Assembly: GCF_028369105.1 (NCBI RefSeq)
Contig: NZ_JAQNDO010000001.1
Location: 12,680,501 to 12,744,500, forward strand
DNA: 64,000 nucleotides
Source of the DNA: Polyangium mundeleinium
GTDB taxonomy: Bacteria > Myxococcota_A > Polyangia > Polyangiales > Polyangiaceae
Direction of reading: 5' to 3'
In this document: in pieces, positions 1 through 6,804 of the stretch
Layout of the letters: each line of letters starts with the position of its first letter
Numbering within the stretch: position 1 is the stretch's first letter
The notes under the pieces: model-generated
Databases searched by the model: none
What the model was told of the DNA's origin: nothing
Seen by the model: only the letters and a program-made list of their open reading frames with translations
Translations under genes and position numbers: made by a program

Positions 1-1041
1 GAGCGTCACGCGGTAAAGGCCGGTCCGCGCCGTGATGTAGAGCGTCTTCTTGTCCTCGCCGCCGAACGCGCAGTTCGCGGGCTGCTGGGGGACCCCAATG
101 GCGCCGTAGAGCTTGCCCGCGGGGCTGTACACCTCGACGCCGGCCGACGTGGTGACGAAGAGGTTGCCCTTCTCGTCCACGGCCATTCCGTCGGGGCCTT
201 GGCTCGTATTGACGAGCTTGCTCCCGGCCCCGAGCGAGCCGTCGGCGTTCACCGGCCAGGCGCGCAGCTCGCTGGTGGCGGTGTCGGCGACGTAAAGCGT
301 CTTCTCGTCCGGCGAAAGCGCAATGCCGTTCGGCCGCTGCATGTCGTCGGCGACGAGCGTGACCTCGCCGCCGGGCGTGACGCGGAAGACGCCAAAGAAG
401 CCGAGCTCGCTCTGGCCGGGATCCGGAAGGCCGTAGGGCGGGTCGGTGAAATACACCGTTCCGTTCGAATGCACGATGACGTCGTTCGGGCTGTTCAGCT
501 TCTTGCCGTCGTATGTATCGGCAATGCTCGCGAGCGTGCCGTTCGCGAGCGTGCGCGAGACGCGCCGGCCGCTGTGCTCGCAGGCGATGAGAAGGCCGTT
601 TTGATCGAGGGCGAGGCCATTCGTGTTGGCGCTGGGCTCACGGAAGACGTCGATCGCTCCGCCCGGCGTGTGCTCGTAGATGCGATTCGCGGGGATGTCG
701 GTGAAGAGGAGCGTCTTCGTGGCGGGGTTCCATTGCGGCCCCTCCGTGAACATGAAATTGCCCTGGACCTGCTCGACGGTCCCGATGCCGACGAGCGGAT
801 CGACCTCGACCACGCCGCCGCCGCCGCCAGCGCCGCCCATGCCGCCGTCGCCGCCCGTGCCACCGGCGCCGCCCGTGCCCCCGATGCCGCCCATGCCCCC
901 GGTGCCCCCGGTGCCCCCGGTGCCGCCCGCGGCGCCGCTGCCGCCGGCGCCGGAGCCGCTCGTGTTCGAGCCTCCGTCGCTGCAAGCGGCGAGGAGGAAG
1001 GTGGTGGTGATCAAACCCAAAGAAAGCGCGCGTTTCAGCAT
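1..1041 (-). CDS. SMP-30/gluconolactonase-family lipoprotein, 3' end outside the window
   Basis: The frame is open from the ATG at 1041 to the window edge (347 codons seen), so the C-terminus is missing. Residues 1-20 form a lipoprotein signal with the lipobox LLAAC. Residues about 22-75 are a Gly-rich triplet linker (GGT, GGM, GGA, GGD units), typical of myxobacterial surface lipoproteins. A six-bladed propeller of the SMP-30/gluconolactonase type follows, with TEGPQW, LLFTDIPANRIY, NSPNDV, YFTDPPYG, RPNGIALSPDEKTLYVAD and QGPDGMAVDEKGN, which supply the usual metal-binding Glu/Asn/Asp residues. Such enzymes hydrolyse sugar lactones or related esters. The lipobox suggests an outer-membrane-anchored protein, with the linker holding the propeller away from the membrane. 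The substrate cannot be told. The family call is strong. Confidence 0.85.
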   Translation of the reverse strand, partial: MLKRALSLGLITTTFLLAACSDGGSNTSGSGAGGSGAAGGTGGTGGTGGMGGIGGTGGAGGTGGDGGMGGAGGGGGVVEVDPLVGIGTVEQVQGNFMFTEGPQWNPATKTLLFTDIPANRIYEHTPGGAIDVFREPSANTNGLALDQNGLLIACEHSGRRVSRTLANGTLASIADTYDGKKLNSPNDVIVHSNGTVYFTDPPYGLPDPGQSELGFFGVFRVTPGGEVTLVADDMQRPNGIALSPDEKTLYVADTATSELRAWPVNADGSLGAGSKLVNTSQGPDGMAVDEKGNLFVTTSAGVEVYSPAGKLYGAIGVPQQPANCAFGGEDKKTLYITARTGLYRVTL

Positions 1042-1093
1042 GGACAGGATTCTAGCGGCGACGGCGCGCGGCGAGAAGGGGTGAATCCTTTTG

Positions 1094-1153
1094 CTACCGG
1101 AGCACACGACGAAAACACACCGGATCGGGAGCAGATTCGGATGGCGACGAGGC
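1094..1153 (-). repeat. Decayed second copy of the methyltransferase 3' end
   Basis: About 60 bases that align with 3451-3513, the last 20 or so codons and stop of the methyltransferase gene at 3452-4138, in the same orientation. A 16-base core (cggatcgggagcagat) is identical, and most of the rest matches apart from small indels that break the frame. The copy still ends in a stop codon (TAG, read on the minus strand, at 1094-1096). Together the two copies bracket the DUF4157 gene pair. Similarity is not visible further into the gene. Confidence 0.7.
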
Positions 1154-1283
1154 GTGATGAGGGAAGGACACGGTTGCCCGCCACGCGCGAAGCATGCCGC
1201 GCGCCGCGCCCAAGCGTCGAAATATCGATGTCGCCAGCTCGATTTTGATGTAAGCTGACATTCCTTGATGAAGGGAGGCTCTC

Positions 1284-2633
1284 GTGTTCATGCTCGCTCG
1301 CAAAGAACGAACTCCCGAAACGCTTCCGCTGATCCCGAAGCCCACACGGCATCGATCCTCGCTTTTGGAGCCCAACGAGCCTCTTGCTCCGCTGCCGTTC
1401 GCTGCGTGGCGACGCTCCTTCCTCGAAATACCCCTGTCCCCATCGAGCGCTCCGAGCCGTGCGGAGGGCGCGGAATCGTCGACGGACGCGCGCATCCCCC
1501 TCACGGCGCCGCCGATCCAACGCAAGCCTGGCATCAGCACGCCGGGCGACGCGTACGAGCGCGAGGCGGACCATGTGGCCGATGAGGTGATGCGCATGGC
1601 TGAACCGGCGTCCATCGGCGCAGCGCCGGAAAGGGTGCAGCGCAAATGTGCGTCGTGCGAAGAGGAGGAGAAGGCGACGATCCAGGCCAAGCACGAGCCT
1701 TCGGCGAATACCGAAGGCTCGCTGGACGTCGGAGCTGCTCTGCGAGGCGCAGGACGGGGGGGCGCGCCGCTTCCCCGCGACCTCCGTTCCTTCTTCGAGC
1801 CGCGCTTCGGGTACGATTTCAATCGGGTTCGAATTCATACCGACAGCCAAGCCGCGAGTGCCGCGCGCGCGGTGAAGGCACGGGCATATACCGTCGGGCG
1901 CAATATCGTGTTCGGCGAGGGCGAATATGCACCGGCAACGGCCGATGGGAAGCGGCTCATGGCCCACGAGCTCACGCACGTGGTACAGCAGCGCGGCCTC
2001 GGCGAACACCAGATTCAGCGACAGACGACGCCCGCACCGAACAACAATGATCAGTGCAAGGACCTGCTCAGGAAGATCTGGGAGGTGATCACGGCGCTGA
2101 AGGCGCTTTGGCAGGGGATCGTCGATGACGTGTACAACCTCCAGTTCAACAACTGGTCCAAGAGCAACCCGTTGATCATCGATGGACACAACATCGGATC
2201 GGTCGAGGGGCATCAAGAGAAATTCAGGAACCTCCAGCGCCGGCTCAAGAACCTGCTCGATGCATGGAAAGACGATGATTGCAACGACACGCCTTTCCGC
2301 GTGCCGAAGGAGGCCTGGGAATGGGTGAAAGAGCCGATCCCCAACCCCACGCCGAAGCCGGCGCCGAAGCCGAAGCCGTGGACGGCGCCGGGAAGCGCGA
2401 AGCTCGGCGCAGCAGCGGCGGGCGGGCTGATCGGTGCGGGGGTCGGGGCGGTCCTCGGCGCTGGTGCCGGTGCCATTTTGGGAGGTGGCGGCGGCACGCT
2501 GGTAGCCCCAGGATTCGGTACGTTCGGCGGAGGCGCGGCGGGCGGAGTCGCCGGGGCGAAGGCGGGCGCCTGGGCGGGCGCAGCGGTGGGGACGACCCTG
2601 GGAGCCGTGATTGGCTGGTTGATCAGCGAATAG
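1284..2633 (+). CDS. DUF4157 (eCIS-core) protein with C-terminal glycine-zipper segment
   Basis: 449 residues. The GTG start at 1284 is chosen because a strong ribosome site, aagggagg, lies 5 bases upstream; an ATG two codons later is less well placed. Residues about 75-240 are the DUF4157 domain: the PIQRKPG...YEREADHVADEVM entry, a CASCEEEE acidic turn and the metallopeptidase-like HELTHVVQQ at about 228-236. DUF4157 proteins are found with extracellular contractile injection systems and with toxins, where the domain is thought to mark or process cargo. Residues 251-345 are a helical region without a family I recognise. After a Pro/Lys linker come about 75 Gly/Ala-rich residues (GAGVGAVLGAGAGAILGGGG) resembling a glycine-zipper membrane segment. 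The protein may be a membrane-active effector, which is inference. No injection-system genes are in the window. Confidence 0.85.
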   Translation: MFMLARKERTPETLPLIPKPTRHRSSLLEPNEPLAPLPFAAWRRSFLEIPLSPSSAPSRAEGAESSTDARIPLTAPPIQRKPGISTPGDAYEREADHVADEVMRMAEPASIGAAPERVQRKCASCEEEEKATIQAKHEPSANTEGSLDVGAALRGAGRGGAPLPRDLRSFFEPRFGYDFNRVRIHTDSQAASAARAVKARAYTVGRNIVFGEGEYAPATADGKRLMAHELTHVVQQRGLGEHQIQRQTTPAPNNNDQCKDLLRKIWEVITALKALWQGIVDDVYNLQFNNWSKSNPLIIDGHNIGSVEGHQEKFRNLQRRLKNLLDAWKDDDCNDTPFRVPKEAWEWVKEPIPNPTPKPAPKPKPWTAPGSAKLGAAAAGGLIGAGVGAVLGAGAGAILGGGGGTLVAPGFGTFGGGAAGGVAGAKAGAWAGAAVGTTLGAVIGWLISE

Positions 2634-2643
2634 GAGCGTTCAC

Positions 2644-3435
2644 ATGTCGGACGAGTGGGAGCAACGGGAGACGACACTCCCGGTCACGGCGCGAAACCTC
2701 ATCGATTGGGAACAAGCGCTGTCGGTGCTCGGCATGAAGCGCTGGTGGCCTTTTTTCGAGGCCATGGGTCTGCCGCCGGCGTTGACGAGCGCGCCGGAGC
2801 CGACGGCGCGCCTTTCGAGGCGCTACGTCGAGGAGCGGGCCGCGGCCGAGAAAGGCTCCGGGGCGCCGCCCAGCGAGCGCCGGCTCCTCGAAGAGCGGGA
2901 ACGATTGGAGCGGTATTTCCAGGACGTCGGGGCGGAGCTCGACACGGCGAGCGCGGCGGCGCTGCGCGTCTGGTGTGTCCTCCACGTCGTGGACGAGCAT
3001 GCCTCGAATGCGCTCACCGCCTGGGATCACCTGTTCGGTCGGCTTTGCGGGACCACCACCGACGAGGGCCTCACCGTGCCGCCGGACCTTCCCGCCGCGC
3101 TGCTCGAGCGAATCTGCGCCCTCGTGCAGGCAGGCGTCGATCCCAAAGCGGGCCGGGAGCTACGCCGGCGCGTGCAGGCCGCTGCCGAGCCGAGCGCGAC
3201 GGCGTGGGAGGCTTGGCTCGAAGCGAGAGCGGCGTACGGCGCCGGAGACGGGGAGAGGATCGGGGTCGTCGAGGCGTCGGCCGACCTCGTGAAGGTCATC
3301 CTCTCTCAGGCGGCGACGCGTCGGGTCTTGCAGGGATTGGAGCGCAACCTCGCTCCGGCCGAGCAGGAAGCACTGATGAGCTGGGCGCGGCGCCAGGCCG
3401 AGCGTATCGGGCTTCCCGATCCCGCGTGGGCCTGA
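2644..3435 (+). CDS. Protein of unknown function, partner of the DUF4157 gene
   Basis: 263 residues, starting 10 bases after the DUF4157 stop. The ribosome site (taggagcg) overlaps that stop, so the two genes form one transcript. The protein is soluble, rich in Ala, Glu, Arg and Trp, and mostly helical, with a WWPFFEAMGLPPAL segment near the N-terminus. It has no signal peptide, membrane segment or known motif. Its place suggests a chaperone, adaptor or immunity role for the DUF4157 protein, but nothing in the sequence proves this. It ends 16 bases before the convergent methyltransferase stop. Confidence 0.75.
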   Translation: MSDEWEQRETTLPVTARNLIDWEQALSVLGMKRWWPFFEAMGLPPALTSAPEPTARLSRRYVEERAAAEKGSGAPPSERRLLEERERLERYFQDVGAELDTASAAALRVWCVLHVVDEHASNALTAWDHLFGRLCGTTTDEGLTVPPDLPAALLERICALVQAGVDPKAGRELRRRVQAAAEPSATAWEAWLEARAAYGAGDGERIGVVEASADLVKVILSQAATRRVLQGLERNLAPAEQEALMSWARRQAERIGLPDPAWA

Positions 3436-3451
3436 GCGCCGTCTCGCATCC

Positions 3452-4138
3452 TCACGGAAGCACGCACCGAAAACACGCCCGGATCGGGAGCAGATCGGAC
3501 GGCGACGAAGCGCGGTGGGTGACCCGGAAAAACCCTTCGAGCAGGCGGCCGAATTCGCCGGGGGTCCACGTATGCAGGTGGTACCGGTCGCCGCCCCATT
3601 CGATCCGATCACGTAGCGCCCAGCCGACGGGCGTGCGCCGGACAAAGCCCTTCAAGCCGAGGATGAGCGGGTCGTTCGGGATCGTGATCACCGCCGCGCC
3701 CTCGGGCCGCAAGAGCCGCGCGATCGCCCCGAGGATCGCCTGCGGGTCGACGCAATGCTCGAGGACCTCGGTGCAGATGATGCGGTCGAAGGAGCGCGGC
3801 GGCAGGTCCATCTTGTCGACCTCGCCCTTCAAGAATCGCGCGTCGTAGCCGGCGAGGTTTTTCCGGGCCGTGTCGAGGAAGACCTCGGAGACGTCGATCG
3901 CCGTGATGCGAGCGCGCGGGAACATGCGCAGGACGTGGCCGCCGCCGGAGCCGATCTCGGCGAGGTCGAGGCCGTCCGCGGGACCGGCGAAGCGACGAAT
4001 GATGGAAAGGCGGCCCTTTTCGATGAGCCGGATCGGCAGGATCGAGCGCTCGTAATAGGCGTCGATCGGGTGCTCGCGGGCGAGCCTGTCGTTCAACGCC
4101 CCGACATCGAGCCCCTCGGGCGTGTGCGGATTCGCCAT
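3452..4138 (-). CDS. Class I SAM-dependent methyltransferase
   Basis: 228 residues. The ATG at 4138 is chosen because the next gene upstream stops at 4141; a longer frame would run into it. Motif I is EIGSGGGHVLRMFP (about 61-74), followed by the acidic AIDVSEVFLDTARK and then the post-II segment FDRIICTEVLEHC, which matches the UbiE/Methyltransf_11 type. HLHTWTPGEFGRLLEGFF near the C-terminus is often seen in small-molecule or lipid methyltransferases. It lies 2 bases behind the MlaE permease gene, so the two are translated together. That hints at a lipid-related substrate, but this is only context. Its last 20 codons recur in decayed form at 1094-1153. Confidence 0.85.
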   Translation of the reverse strand: MANPHTPEGLDVGALNDRLAREHPIDAYYERSILPIRLIEKGRLSIIRRFAGPADGLDLAEIGSGGGHVLRMFPRARITAIDVSEVFLDTARKNLAGYDARFLKGEVDKMDLPPRSFDRIICTEVLEHCVDPQAILGAIARLLRPEGAAVITIPNDPLILGLKGFVRRTPVGWALRDRIEWGGDRYHLHTWTPGEFGRLLEGFFRVTHRASSPSDLLPIRACFRCVLP

Positions 4139-4140
4139 CC

Positions 4141-4932
4141 CTAGATGTCTCCCAGCATGACCTGCGTGAGAATGTAATTGGCCACGAGGATCGCCACACA
4201 ACTCTCGACGACGGCGCGCGTGGTCGCCATGCCCACGCCGCGCGCGCCCCCCGAGGCGAAAAAGCCGTGACGGCAGGCGATCGAAGCGATCAAAAAGCCG
4301 AAAATCGCGCCCTTCACGAGGCCCATGAAGAGGTCACGCGGCCGGGCGAAGTCGTGGACGCTGCGCAGAAAAAAACCCCAGTCGCCGCCGAGCCATGCCA
4401 CGGCCACGATGTAGCAGCCGATCATGCCGATGGTCGAATAGAGCATGCACATGAGCGGGCCCATCGTGACGCCCGCGAGCAGGCGCGGCGAAAGGAGATA
4501 CTGGACCGGGCTCACGCCCATCGTGGTAATCGCGTCGATCTGCTCGGTGACGCGCATGTTGCCGAGCTCGGCCGCCATGGCGCTGCCCGCCCGCGCGGTG
4601 ATCATGAGCGCCGAAAAGACGGGCGAGACCTCCCGCATGAGCGAGACGGCCACGATGCCGCCGACGTTCGCCTCGGCGCTGAACTGCTTGAGCGCGGCGA
4701 CCGACTGGAGCGCGACGACCATACCGCTGAAGAGGCCGGTCAGGCCCACGAGGAAGACCGACTGGACGCCGATGTAATCCATCGCGGCGAGCATCTGGCT
4801 CGCCCGAAACGGAGGGCGGAAGAGCCAGGCCACGGTCTGGAAGGTGAGGCTCACCGTGGTCCCGATGTTCTCGAAGAAGCCGAGCACGGGATCGAGGATC
4901 CGCTGCAAGAGCTTCGGTTCGGAGTCGTCCAC
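4141..4932 (-). CDS. mlaE: MlaE-family ABC transporter permease
   Basis: 263 residues starting with GTG. Five to six hydrophobic segments and the MlaE signature are visible: GLFSGMVVALQSVAALKQF, VGGIVAVSLMREVSPVFSALMITARAGSAMAAELG, then the EQIDAITTMGVSPVQYLLSPRLLAG coupling loop. MlaE is the inner-membrane permease of phospholipid/sterol transporters that work with an MlaF ATPase and an MCE protein MlaD. Neither partner lies next to it. The neighbours are tsaE upstream (35-base gap) and the methyltransferase downstream. The partners must be encoded elsewhere. The symbol is by family. Confidence 0.88.
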   Translation of the reverse strand: MDDSEPKLLQRILDPVLGFFENIGTTVSLTFQTVAWLFRPPFRASQMLAAMDYIGVQSVFLVGLTGLFSGMVVALQSVAALKQFSAEANVGGIVAVSLMREVSPVFSALMITARAGSAMAAELGNMRVTEQIDAITTMGVSPVQYLLSPRLLAGVTMGPLMCMLYSTIGMIGCYIVAVAWLGGDWGFFLRSVHDFARPRDLFMGLVKGAIFGFLIASIACRHGFFASGGARGVGMATTRAVVESCVAILVANYILTQVMLGDI

Positions 4933-4967
4933 GCGAGGACCTCTTTATCACGGCCGTCCGGCGCCCG

Positions 4968-5450
4968 TCAGGCCGACGTGCCGAGCCCCCCGGTAGCCGC
5001 CGCGAGGAGCGCCGCCGACCGAACCCCATCCGCCTCGATCCGCGCCCGCCGCGTTCCATCCGCCGCGACCTCGAACGTGACGAAGAGCGCATCCCCGCCA
5101 AGCGCCGCAGCATACGGCGCGCCCCACTCGACGACGAGGACCGCGCCTTCGCCGCGCTGATCCCGGAGGCCGAGCTGCACGAGCTCTTCCTCGTCACCGA
5201 TGCGGTAGAGGTCCGCATGCGCGATCGGGAGGGTGCCCGCGTGCTCGTGGACGAGGGTGAAGGTGGGGCTCGTGATGGGTTCGGCGGAGGGGACGCCGAG
5301 GGCGCGGCAGAGGGCGCGGGTGAAGAAGGTTTTGCCCGCGCCGAGGTCCCCCGAGAGGATCAGGAGGTCGCCCGGGCGGAGCGCGGCGGCGACGGCCCGC
5401 GCGAGGCGGATCGTGGCGCGACGCGTGGGGAGCGGGACGATCGTGGCCAA
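4968..5450 (-). CDS. tsaE: tRNA threonylcarbamoyladenosine biosynthesis ATPase TsaE
   Basis: 160 residues. The only usable start is a TTG at 5450, 11 bases after the upstream stop. The Walker A motif is SGDLGAGKTFFTRALC (about 33-48), followed by SPTFTLVHEH, HADLYRIGDEEEL and VVEWG, all classical for TsaE (YjeE). TsaE is the ATPase that resets the TsaBD complex making t6A at position 37 of ANN-decoding tRNAs, an essential cytoplasmic function. Length agrees with the family (about 150-160). tsaB and tsaD are not in the window. The leaderless-looking TTG start suggests modest expression coupled to the gene upstream. Confidence 0.92.
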   Translation of the reverse strand: MATIVPLPTRRATIRLARAVAAALRPGDLLILSGDLGAGKTFFTRALCRALGVPSAEPITSPTFTLVHEHAGTLPIAHADLYRIGDEEELVQLGLRDQRGEGAVLVVEWGAPYAAALGGDALFVTFEVAADGTRRARIEADGVRSAALLAAATGGLGTSA

Positions 5451-5461
5451 GGCGCCCCGCC

Positions 5462-6664
5462 TCAGAACCGGTACGTCATGCCGAGGGTGGCGCCCATGAG
5501 GACGATGGTGCCGTCCTCGGTGGGGACGAAGCGAAGGTTGCCGAGCTGGGCGTCGATGCGGAGCGCAGGCGAGAGGCCCACGACGAGATCGAGGGCGCCG
5601 CCGATGGAAAAATGCCCGGTGCTGCGGCCCTCGTAGGTGACGCCGTTCGGCGCGGTGAGGGTGCTGCCGAGGCGGACGAAGGGGCCGAGGAAGAGCTCGG
5701 GGCCGACGTGAAAGGAAAAACCCTCCTTGCGGCCGTCGGGCGCGGTGTTGACGGTGGGCGAGAAGAGCCATCGGCCGCCGAGGTCGATCCACAAGGCAGG
5801 GGGTCCGGCGAGGTTGCCTGCGAGGCCGGCGAAGAGCTCGAGCCCGGATTCGCCGATCGCGTAGCCGCCACGCAGCGCGCCCACGAAGGCCCCGCTACCG
5901 CCCGTGGCGCGGCTTCCGGAGGAGGCGGCGGCGGAGAAGCCGATGAGCGCGCTGAGGAAGACGGGCTTGCCCGCGGCGTAGGGAGGCCAAACGGTTTGTC
6001 GGGAGCCGCCGAGGTACTTCATCGAGACCTCGTTCTTCGGCGCCGGCTGCGGCGGCGGAGGGGGCGGCGGGGGCATGAATTGCCCCATGTTCCAGGGGGT
6101 TTGTGGTGTCCCGAACGGCGGAAGCTGCTGCTGCTGCGGCGGGGGCGGCGGCGGCGGGATGGGGGGCGGCGGGGGCGGCGGCGGAAGGGGCTGCTCCCAG
6201 GGGAGGGCGCCGACGCCGACGCCTTCGGGGCGCATCAGGACGGCGAGCATCTCCTGGACCTGGGTGGCTTGTTTCTGGGGGTCGACGTCGCGGGCGACGG
6301 ATTCGACGCGGCCGAGGGTGGCGAGGTAGGCAGCGATCTCGACGCGGATGGTGACGGCGGCGGGCTCGACGCGGGCCGAGAGGATCCAGTTCGCCCGGAG
6401 GACATTGGCGACGGTGGCAAACTCCTCGGGCGTATCGGCGGTGCCGTCGACGATGCGAACGAGCGCGGCCTGGGTCTCGACCTCGGACGCGATGGAATGG
6501 TTGAACGAAGCCGCCCCCCGCATGATGTCCTGATCGAACCCAAGGCGCGCCGCCGGAGCCGCGCTGCCCTGCGAAGGCAAGACGACGACACGATCGGCCA
6601 GCGCAGGCGCCGCCGAAAGGAGGAGCAAGGGGACAAGGAAAAAGGCGGGGGCGCGGAGACGCAT
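5462..6664 (-). CDS. Secreted protein with polyproline linker and outer-membrane-barrel-like C-terminus
   Basis: 400 residues. Residues 1-22 are a clear signal peptide ending in APALA. Residues about 23-150 form an alpha/beta domain (RVVVLPSQG, NWILSARVEP, VTIRVEIAAYLATLGRVES) that resembles the small regulator-of-adhesion/TolB-N-like domains found before myxobacterial barrels. Two Pro tracts with a QQQQ insert follow, and then about 190 residues with alternating hydrophobic strands ending in GATLGMTYRF, the aromatic C-terminus of an outer-membrane beta-barrel. I do not recognise a named family. It sits immediately upstream of tsaE in the same direction. The role is unknown; an envelope location is well supported. 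Confidence 0.75.
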   Translation of the reverse strand: MRLRAPAFFLVPLLLLSAAPALADRVVVLPSQGSAAPAARLGFDQDIMRGAASFNHSIASEVETQAALVRIVDGTADTPEEFATVANVLRANWILSARVEPAAVTIRVEIAAYLATLGRVESVARDVDPQKQATQVQEMLAVLMRPEGVGVGALPWEQPLPPPPPPPPIPPPPPPPQQQQLPPFGTPQTPWNMGQFMPPPPPPPPQPAPKNEVSMKYLGGSRQTVWPPYAAGKPVFLSALIGFSAAASSGSRATGGSGAFVGALRGGYAIGESGLELFAGLAGNLAGPPALWIDLGGRWLFSPTVNTAPDGRKEGFSFHVGPELFLGPFVRLGSTLTAPNGVTYEGRSTGHFSIGGALDLVVGLSPALRIDAQLGNLRFVPTEDGTIVLMGATLGMTYRF

Positions 6665-6804
6665 GCCAGGGATGGATGTACCGCGATTGGGGCGGGGGGG
6701 CGAGGACGAAGGTGCGGGGGGGCGGAAGGCGACGACGCGGAACGCGCCAATGCGATTGACGAGGAAGGGGAGGCCTCGTGATTGCGCCGCGGCAAGAATC
6801 CCCC

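Larger units (their letters stand above)
1094..3513. mobile_element. Putative inserted cassette bounded by direct repeats of the methyltransferase 3' end
   Basis: This 2.4-kb segment carries the DUF4157 gene and its partner, both on the plus strand, against the run of minus-strand genes on each side. It lies exactly between the intact 3' end of the methyltransferase gene and the decayed copy of that end at 1094-1153. No integrase or transposase is present, so if the segment is mobile it must be moved by recombination through the flanks or in trans. The reading as an insertion is inference from the repeats. The design matches that of the proB cassette at 29950-32949. Confidence 0.5.

Noticed and set aside
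800-960. Regular GC-rich triplets that could be taken for a CRISPR or VNTR array
   Set aside because: They code for the GGx linker in frame and have no spacers of constant length; a coding low-complexity tract.
199-1248. Plus-strand frame with Ala-rich tail across the gluconolactonase-like gene
   Set aside because: The minus strand holds a signal peptide, lipobox and propeller motifs; the plus frame is a mirror of the Gly-rich linker.
6045-6195. GC-rich run (ggcggc/ggcggg) as a possible structural or regulatory repeat
   Set aside because: It codes for the polyproline linker of the gene at 5462-6664.
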